A stretch of DNA of 64,000 bases, from assembly GCA_963922205.1 (NCBI GenBank), contig CAWUHX010000081.1, positions 1-64,000 on the forward strand, given 5' to 3'. Source of the DNA: Romanomermis culicivorax. Lineage: Eukaryota > Nematoda > Enoplea > Mermithida > Mermithidae. Below, piece after piece: positions 55,666 through 64,000 of this stretch (its first letter is position 1; each line of letters begins with the position of its first letter). Under the pieces are notes generated by a model. The model was not told the DNA's origin. It did no database searches and worked only from the letters and a program-made list of their open reading frames with translations. A program made the translations under genes and the position numbers.

Positions 55666-55828
55666 AAGTTTTAGAGATTTTAAATAAATTTTTGCGAAAA
55701 ACTACGATTTTTTAATGGAATTATCTGCATGCTCGATCAAACTTTGATGCTGTTAATTTTTGATACACATTTTTGAATCTGCAGCTTCTGTCGATTTTCA
55801 CCTTAGATTTTTTTTGATTGGTACTAAA

Positions 55829-56063
55829 ATGGGAAAGAAACAACTTTATTCGATTTTATTGCCGACGTATAACGAACGAGAAAATTTGCCGATATGCGTT
55901 TGGTTGATTGATAAATATCTAGCCGATATGGATGTTCGATACGAAATCATCATCATCGACGATAATAGCCCAGATGGAACGCTAGAAATTGCGGAAGAAT
56001 TGCAAAAATTGTATGGGTCGGAAAAAATTGTTCTCAGGCCGAGGCCTGGAAAACTTGGTTTAG
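55829..56063 (+). CDS. DPM1: DPM1 exon 1: dolichol-phosphate mannosyltransferase catalytic subunit
   Basis: DPM1 transfers mannose from GDP-mannose to dolichol phosphate at the ER, for N-glycans and GPI anchors. This exon has the GT2 start SILLPTYNERENLP and the metal/nucleotide-binding IIIIDDNSPDGT, then RPGKLGLG. Donor GTGAGT (phase 1). The ATG lies 163 bases after the DUS3L stop, with candidate acceptors at 55783-55784 and 55805-55806 just before it. The four exons sum to 241 codons in one frame, near the usual size. Confidence 0.95.
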
Positions 56064-56396
56064 GTGAGTTTTATGTTTTTTTTTCGTTTTTTTTGTGATT
56101 CAGAAATTAATAAATAGAATAGCATGGTGTTTTTTTCGTCTGCATAATTTTTGGCTTTTGAAATATACAAAGTCAGTACCTCATGACTTATGGGGTTTTT
56201 TTTATTTCGGAATACATAAAAGTAATAAAAAATGAACAAATGAAATAATCGAATAAACGAAGCGAGATAATAACATGAATAATGCCGAAAAATCAAGATT
56301 GATGTGCGTATCAAAATTCATGGGGTAATTTTTGGATATCGAATATTTAATATAACATTTTAAAAAGTTAGACACGCAAAACGCAAAAAAATATGA

Positions 56397-56648
<252 letters not shown>

Positions 56649-56999
56649 TGAAATATCACTGTGAAAGTGGATGTTAAAGTTTATATGCGAGCTGTATGCA
56701 AATTTCAACGTTCGATCAAGATTGTATTGGTTTAATCAATGTGATTTAAATTTATGAGTACGGGGATAACAAATCTATAGTTTTTATTGTCTATCCAGAC
56801 ATTATTTTAGGGTTAGTTCTTGTTGTGTTGCAACTTCACCAATGTTTGGTAGGTACTTTTTGAATCCTCGTCTCCAAAATCGCTTTTGGCTACGGATGTT
56901 ACCACAAATCCTATATTTGAAAGATAAATAATCTAAATTATTAGTTTTACCTTAAATAAAAAGTATCAGTTAGATTTTAATTATGATCTTACTTTGTAG

Positions 57000-57410
57000 C
57001 ATAGTTGTAACGGTGCACCGGGGTCTGGGGGGAGATCCAGACGACTTTTTTTGCAGCCGGGGGTCAATGATTCGCGAAAATTTCATGTGGGGGGTCTCTG
57101 AAGGGAAAAATGCCTCTTCCGTAACAAAAAAGTCTGGAAAACGAATCAAAAAATACTAATTTTTGGCACAAAAACGTAAAAAATGTATTTGTGACGCGAA
57201 ACGCCAAGAAAATTGACTTTTTTGACCATTTTTTTCAAAGATTAACATTTTTCACCGAAAAATTAAAATTTTCAGTTTTTTTCCGACGAAAAGTATGGGA
57301 GTTCCTGGGACTACCATATAGCTAGCCATAGGATTGGAAAATCCTGGAGGATTTTCTTTTTTTGGGGGGGCCGTTCCTATAGCACTTGCCTCCAATTACA
57401 TGCATGCTTT
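57000..57410. repeat. Dispersed repeat, CTACCATATGGCTA family, copy 3
   Basis: In DPM1 intron 2. It shares GAAAATTGACTTTTTTG, the 'gtatttgtgacgcgaaacgcc' core and 'ggactaccatatagctagccatag' with the other copies. Confidence 0.55.
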
Positions 57411-57586
57411 CTAGAGACTGTAGATGCTGATTCTGAATAACCAATGCGAATTTGATGAAGCTGTGGCAGAATATATTCTTTTCGTAACGTCTGCTGTAGC
57501 TTAGGAATCCTTAACTGAATGTTGAATCTGTGCAGCGTTATCAAAACTCATGCAAATGTTTCTATGACTCTGCTAATATTTTTTAG

Positions 57587-57718
<132 letters not shown>

Positions 57719-58005
57719 TGAGTTGAAAGTTTAAACAGCTGCAAATGATGAATTAATCTCTTTAGACTCTCTGGAAACACTTTGAAGTTTTCACTGGTAT
57801 ACTGATTCATTTTCTATCTTATATTCCATTATAGAGAATATGGATTAATTCTTTTCCTTTCTCGGCAAAATCCCAAATTTTTTTATTTAAATTTTTAAAC
57901 TGAACACATTGGTTTGAAGGGGAATACAGGATGCTGACCTTAATAAAATTTTGTTTGGATGTTCAAGTAAAAAAATATATTTTTGGAATGGCTATACCGG
58001 ACGTC

Positions 58006-58919
58006 CAGGTCCTTCATTTGGTCAAATTTCTGGCCCAAAAAAACCAAGTTTTATCAACTACTGACCCACCCAAACCCCCGGGTACCACCCGAACCCAAAC
58101 ATGAGTCATTTTTTAAAATAGACCCAACCCAGACCCAACACAAAACTTCTCAAAATTTTTTAGAAACAGCGTTTTTATTTCAAACAGTAAAAGCAACTAT
58201 ACGAAATGCACTAAGATCAATCGCTATAATAGATCAAAAATATATTCTGAACTGAAACGGAAAAAAATTTTTTACGTCTGAAAAAGTTGAAAATATAACT
58301 TTGTAAAACAGACGACGAGCATACATCCATTGAGGATATATTTTCGTCATCTGTTGTACAAACTGAGCTTCATTTCATTTAAATCCCCTGAAGTAGTCTG
58401 TTTTTCTTGAAATAATTCCAAATTATAACAGTGGAAAGCAAGTATTATTTTAGATTTTTACAAATTTCTGCTGAACCACCCGTCATGTAAGACTGAAATT
58501 CGTGAGCTTATGCGATCAACGTTCAACAATTTTTTAATGAAGAATCCTACTGTGAAAGCTTTATGTACGCTAATTTGACAATATAGTTGAATTTTTTTCT
58601 TTCTCAATTTAGAAGCATTTAATAAAAAATAAGCTATCATCAAGATTTGTTAAACGATTTTTTCATCTAATTTTAGCGGTGAATATACCAAATTTCTACA
58701 TTATAAATACCAAGGATCAATTTGTTTCGAAAATGCAAGATCATAGTAATCAGATAAAGTGACACAAAAAAAGTGATGGGATTACAAAAAATGTTGGGTT
58801 TTGTTAGGTTTAGCACCACCACCCAATCCAACCCAAACCCATCACAACCTCCACCCAACTCAACCCAAAACCCAATTGGCTCTGGGTTGGGTTTGGGCTG
58901 GACCCCAATGCAGGACCTG
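58006..58919. mobile_element. Possible hAT-like element in DPM1 intron 3
   Basis: CAGGTCCTTCATTTGG at the left and CAATGCAGGACCTG at the right form imperfect inverted ends, with CCCAACCC/GGGTTGGG-type repeats just inside. No convincing target duplication. A region at 58400-58650 resembles 49390-49560, so decayed hAT sequence is present. Confidence 0.5.
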
Positions 58920-59763
58920 GCAGACATGCACGGCAATATTTTTCCAGAGGAGGATTCTTGGACTTTTCATCGAGGAGGAAAGGAGTATTGAGTGAGCGAA
59001 AAACAAAAAAAGCTCGGAAGCGTGTTTATCAAACATAATATGCATAAAAATGATCAAAAACCTGTCTATAAAAAAGTGCAAGGGTGTTCAGGGTCTCAGA
59101 TAGGAGGGTTTATCCCCTACCCTCTATGCGCATGTATTGGCCATTCATACCCAAATTATTGACTTTTTTAAATTTGTCAGTTACGCTAGTCGCCGGCTAG
59201 TCTACTGTAGTCAACATGAAATGAAAATTCCTATTCTGTTAATTTGGAAGAACATGGGTTTTTCAAGTCTCCGCCCGCAGTGCGCATTGCGCAATACCTA
59301 GCGATTTATAACTATTTTCGGTGCGATATTCGAATTCATCAGCTTCTTTTGAATCGACGAGGGACAAATATGTACTTACGATTTACGACGAAATTTAGCT
59401 GAAAGCGAGACCAAAAACTGAAGGCGGTCGAAAATTCGCGGTGTTCGGGGCGTGGGCCGAATTGAGCATAGTTTTTTGTGTTTGTTAATTTTTTATGACA
59501 ATTTCATGCTAGACCGCAGCAAAAATGCGGCGATACTTCAATTTTTCATGCCCTGCGACGAAGGGAAACAATTTTATAATTTTTTTAAAAGGTTGACTAC
59601 AGTATACTATCCCGTTGATTAACGAATGACCCTGAATATGCCTTGCTTATCATATGTAGTAAATTCTCGGTTACCTATTATTGTTCCGTTAGAAATTGCG
59701 GATGGGTTATTCTGAGTTTCTTTGTCGTTTAAAGGACTAATGGGGCAGCCAGTATTAGTATGA

Positions 59764-59973
<210 letters not shown>

Positions 59974-60278
59974 AATTGTTTTTCTTGTTTTTATGGTAAT
60001 TTATATATTTTCTCCGGGTAAACATGATTTTCCGGTTGAAGAACTTTTTGTTCAAATTATTTATTTCGGGGCCTGGCAATAGTGATAGGAGAAAACGATG
60101 GAGACAACTTGGATACACGCCAGCAGCTATGACCTCAAGGAAGAAAATGGCTCACAGAATTCTTGGTAAAGAGTCGATTGCAAAAACTCAGAAAATGCGA
60201 TTATCTTTATTCGTGTAATAAAAAACGAAGTCGTGTAATGAACGTCTTGTTCCAAGATTCATAAAAAAAATTAACTCT

Positions 60279-60640
60279 TTGACCAGTATTGAAACGTCGA
60301 TTTCTTTTTTTGAGAATCCATTTGATTTCGGACCTCCGAAACTTGTTCCTGGAGGCGCGAAGTCTGCTCACCGATCCATTGCAACGAATCCATCTGTTTC
60401 GCTAGCGTCTGGCTTATTTGTTTTATCTGAAAATGGGGATGAAGTCCAATGGAGAAAATTGACTTGTGCAGAAGACGTGGAAACCGAAGAAACGCTAATC
60501 AAAAAGTCTATACATTTTAATAACAACAGCATTACAGAAAAATTCATCTTGCACTGCACAAATGTTAGAAATAAAACTCCGAAAAATTCTAAATTTTCTG
60601 TTATAACATACAACTATACGTGTGGAGAAGACATAGGAAC
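60279..60640 (+). other. Unassigned open stretch
   Basis: About 120 open codons with mixed composition (FFENPFDFGPPKLVPGGAK...SGLFVLSENGDEVQWRKL). It looks more protein-like than its surroundings, but no family is recognised. The 3' end runs into a dispersed repeat at 60640. It may be an exon of an unknown gene or the remains of an element. The last C-terminal exon of NUP62, expected left of 61168, is not visible here. Confidence 0.3.
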
Positions 60641-61020
60641 GCCCCCCCCCCCCCAGAAATCGTCGATCATATGGCTAGCCATTGGGCGATCTCAAAACAG
60701 GATTAGCCCATCCTACGACTAGCCATAGGCAACCCCATACTTTTATCCAGAAAAATAACAATTTTTGAATGAAAAATGCCAATTTTTATACAAAAAATAC
60801 TTGAAAATTTCAATTTTCTTAGTGCTTCGCGTCATGAATACATTTTTATGGTTTTTAGACAAAAATTACTATTTATTGAACCGTTTTTCGGACTTTTGCT
60901 AAAAATAGAATTTTTTTCCTCAATGGACCTCTCCCCTTAAATTCTGGGAATCTGTAACCCCCGTGCCCAAAAAGGTCGCCGGACCCCCCAGACCGCGGCG
61001 CTCCGTAACATGTATGCATA
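60640..61020. repeat. Dispersed repeat, CTACCATATGGCTA family, inverted copy
   Basis: Inverted relative to 40735, 42670 and 57000. It contains ATATGGCTAGCCATTGGG, CTTCGCGTCATGAATAC and AACCGTTTTTCGGACTT. Confidence 0.6.
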
Positions 61021-61167
61021 CAACGACAGTTTACAATAATTTTCCTTAAGTTTTTGTACCAATTACTCAATGAGATTGATAATTACGATATATATGAATT
61101 GTAACAACATCATCGAAGAAACTTATTGATCCGACTTGAGCAAGATCAACTGTCAAACTGCACTTAC

Positions 61168-61279
61168 GGGGTCGTCGGCAATTTCGCTTTGAGTGAAGCA
61201 ATTGATACGATCGGTAACTTGTTCCAATTCTTGACTTATCTGTTTTAATTGACTATCCAAGGAGATTTGTTGCTGAACC
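61168..61279 (-). CDS. NUP62: NUP62 exon (coiled coil, 3' part)
   Basis: On -: acceptor TTTTTCCAG before 61279, donor GTAAGT after 61168. Encodes LDSQLKQISQELEQVTDRIN, a coiled-coil segment of nucleoporin p62 near the end of the helical domain. The phase fits the exon at 61648-61850. The final exon is not found in the window. Confidence 0.85.
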
Positions 61280-61647
61280 CTGGAAAAAAAGCAATCCTGA
61301 ACGTAGAACACGAAAGATTATGCAACTGTCCGGAACTCTACACATAAGTCGGGCACGAATCCTATGCAATATTTCTCACGTAATGTACAGTCATGCACCA
61401 ATCTCATGCAATATTTAGCGAGAGCCACTAATCTCCCATGAGTTGGTTAGGTCATTAGTTACGTTTCTACAAGTTTTTTTTGGACCAATAACTTGAGTAT
61501 TCCACACTAATGCAAGCATGGGATGTTCTTATAAAATTATAAACCTATATCTGTTCGGGCCAGTAGGTAGTCTTCAAGTCGTGCATGGTGTCGTCAGTCA
61601 GCAAAAAGCTGTTTGAGGAATTAGTACATAAAAAGCGAAAATCTTAC

Positions 61648-61850
61648 ATTTCTTCTCTTTGAACGGCGCCGTAATACCCCATCGACCCGGCCATGCTGGT
61701 CGAATCAGTCATTTCAGCGTCGGCTAATTTTTCCAATTGATCCAAGATTTGATTCATTTCCGATTGCTGTTGAACGACGAAATCGATTTCGTGCTCGATC
61801 CGAACGTGGTCGTTTTCCAAATTTTGAATCGTATCGTTGAATTCCAAAAT
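61648..61850 (-). CDS. NUP62: NUP62 exon (coiled coil, middle)
   Basis: On -: acceptor CTTGTCGAG, donor GTAAGA (phase 2). Encodes IQNLENDHVRIEHEIDFVVQ and LDQLEKLADAEM, heptad-rich coiled coil by which p62 assembles with Nup54 and Nup58 in the central channel of the nuclear pore. Confidence 0.9.
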
Positions 61851-62483
61851 CTCGACAAGAAAAAATGATAAGAAGTAGAAAAAAGCTGTGGTATAGAAAA
61901 TAGTGATTTTTCATTCAGGTCAAAAAACTGACCGAAAATGCAGAGAGCGACTCTCAATCTGTTTGAATTCTAAGATTTTTGAGCGTAATAACGAAATACA
62001 AAGATTTTTATTCAATTTTTAATCGCCTTCTAGACCGAAGATCAAAACCTACAAAAAACATGAAGCACCCTATAAATATTGAATATTAAAACGAATATGA
62101 ACACGAATTGAAATCTTTATTTAAAAATTGCAGTTTTCTGTATACTACGCAAAAAGTAATAACTTCAATTTTTTATTCAACCTAGGGTTTTTGTGACATC
62201 TCAAACGAAAAATTGAAAACGAAGCCTCCAATCCTACAATACGAAGACTCCGTTCATATATGTATATAGATGAAAAATGTTGAAAAATCCAAAGGAATTA
62301 CAGAATAATCGACTTTTGCCTTGAAATGAATTTTAATCTTCAACGTTTCGAATTATTCTGATCGTTTTAATGTTGTTTTTCTGCACTGTATACTAAAATT
62401 AAAAATCTATCGCCATAAATACAGGAAACATCTACCCACGAGGAAAAGTTTGTGCTCAACAACATAAATAGCATCGCATTCAC

Positions 62484-62716
62484 CTTATCGCCATTCTCCA
62501 TCAGCGCCCTATCGCACGAATTAATTTGGTCGGCTTGCGTGATAAACAACCGTTCCAATTCCTCAACATCCAACGTCCATTTATTTATCAATTCCTCCAA
62601 TTTTTCGTAAGTTAACGGTTTATTTTGTGGTCCGGTGACCGTACTTGAAGCCGGTATAGGCGCCGCGGCAGCAGACGTCGGCGCGACATTGACCACCGGT
62701 GCCGTCGCTTTAGGAG
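62484..62716 (-). CDS. NUP62: NUP62 exon (start of helical domain)
   Basis: On -: acceptor TCTTATTTCAG before 62716, donor GTGAAT after 62484 (phase 0). An Ala/Pro/Thr-rich linker (VVNVAPTSAAAAPIP) is followed by PLTYEKLEELINKWTLDVEEL and FITQADQINSCDRALMENGDK, the characteristic start of the p62 coiled-coil domain. FG repeats, expected upstream, are not within the window. Confidence 0.92.
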
Positions 62717-63554
62717 CTGAAATAAGAGACATCGAGAAAGTTAAAAAGATCCGTTACCAATATATCGGATGAACATAAAATGCAGAAAACTGACTGAAAG
62801 AAATGTTGAATTGGCCCTAGAGACAATAATGTCCAGGAATCGAAAGAATTAAATAATCCAGATTTGTTAGAAACGGAAAAATGATACTTTTCGAAGGTGA
62901 AGCGACGTTACTGAACGTCCCTTCAGGTTACTATCTGAACTTTGATCCAAAAAGTATTGAAATTTAATGTTTACAGCATTTTCAACGCGGCTAAACAAAG
63001 ATGATGTAGTTATCATCGACCAAAAAAAGAATTCCGATTTCAACTACATTCCATTCTTAAAGACGGCTCTCCCAAAAGAGCTGAGTAACAGTAAATAAAA
63101 CATTTTCCGGCAAATTTCGTAAAAAAAGTTTTGCTAAGGATTATCAACAACGACGATCGTTGATCAGAAACCAGACGTTAACTGTTTAATCCTTTCAGTT
63201 TTTCTTGATACCTTTTTACAGTAAGCTTACGTTGAAATTTCCGAATATTGCTGACCACTTGATTTTAAAACAAATGAACTAAAAACTGGCATAAAAGTAG
63301 TAGTTTACTACTGCTTTTATGCCAGTTTTCAACTCACGTACATACGGATACGAAATTTCAAGGAAGTGAGAAACTAGAATACCTGATGAACAGAGCCCGA
63401 ATACCGTAGGTTGACTGGCTAAGGTACATCAAGTCTTTTAGGCGAGCCGTTCTTGGACCAGGTATTCTATACTCAATATGCACTTTGTCCACTGATAATC
63501 GTTTTTTTTAATTCTAGATATGAAAACCTACATTTTTCATAGGCACATAGTAAG

Positions 63555-63782
63555 CATATCTGTAATTTGGGGGGTTGGTTGGGGGGCCCCTCGAATTGGT
63601 GGAACCCTATATCCAAATGTCGGGACCTCCAACACGGAAAAATTAGGAAAAAAGAGACTTTTTTGGGAAAATTTTCGAAATCTTTCGGTATTTTTTTGAC
63701 TTTTTTAGATGTTTGAGGACCCCCACAATTTTGGGAATTTCGAGACTCCACCCCCCAACTGGTCGGACCTCTTACAGGCATA
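63555..63782. mobile_element. hAT-type MITE, copy 5 (diverged)
   Basis: CATATCTGTA at the left and GGTCGGACCTCTTACAGGCATA at the right, with the CCAACTGGTCGG phrase shared by the other copies. No clear duplication, so an older insertion. Confidence 0.65.
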
Positions 63783-64000
63783 CATGCACGTGGGGGGGGT
63801 TTGACCCCCAGCAGACTCTTGCTGACCCCCAGCAGATTTTACCACCCCAGCAATAATAGCAAAGATGACGAAGTAAAATGAGCAAGAGAGAACAAAAAGT
63901 TGTCATAAAAATGGGAATGATGCTGTAGTTTAACAATTTTTCTAAACAAAGCATACTTGATTCCAAAAAAGTAACATTAAAACTTTATAAAAGTGCAGTC

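Overview
This window is nuclear DNA of a small invertebrate animal. Three conserved animal genes with spliced exons sit at the right end: DUS3L and DPM1 on +, and NUP62 on -. The rest is almost entirely layered transposable elements. Bases 17-42 match the amplification adapter I associate with PacBio ultra-low-input libraries, so the contig probably starts here and came from a tiny specimen. I cannot assign the phylum. A 163-base gap between the DUS3L stop and the DPM1 start would suit a lineage with operons and trans-splicing, but that is inference.

Layout. 43-3724: a fold-back element with arms of about 1.07 kb around a decayed unknown ORF that a 428-bp TA-target MITE has split. 3749-4450: a relic of a second protein-primed DNA polymerase gene. 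5402-19821: a complete Polinton/Maverick (14.4 kb, terminal inverted repeats of about 630 bp, perfect 6-bp target duplication TTTGTG). 20147-20817: an unrecognised decayed coding remnant. 23143-37086: an LTR retroelement on - (1,410-bp LTRs, 4-bp duplication ATGT) carrying gag, an extra ORF, an env-like glycoprotein, two protease-like domains and integrase, but no reverse transcriptase or RNase H. 37554-37627: a tRNA-Thr-like gene. 39252-40482: nested hAT elements. 41559-55665: DUS3L, with an 8.4-kb third intron full of nested hAT copies. 55829-59973: DPM1. 62716-61168: internal NUP62 exons on -.

The Polinton is the most interesting part. DNA polymerase is on -. Running rightward on + are a small membrane protein, chromodomain integrase, zinc-ribbon protein, a small unknown, packaging ATPase, two or three small virion-type proteins, major capsid protein, adenain-like protease, penton-like minor capsid protein, and then a protein that reads end to end as a TATA-box-binding protein. 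It has both TBP half-repeats and most of the DNA-contact residues. Nearly every + strand gene has its own TATA box, typically TATAAAAGTTG, about 25-75 bases before its ATG. A mobile element carrying both a private TBP and a uniform set of TATA promoters looks like a dedicated transcription system. I know of no earlier description in Polintons, though giant DNA viruses have TBP-like genes.

The Polinton copy has intact ends but several broken frames. Some are single-base shifts in homopolymer runs, which may be sequencing errors; others are in-frame TGA or TAG stops.
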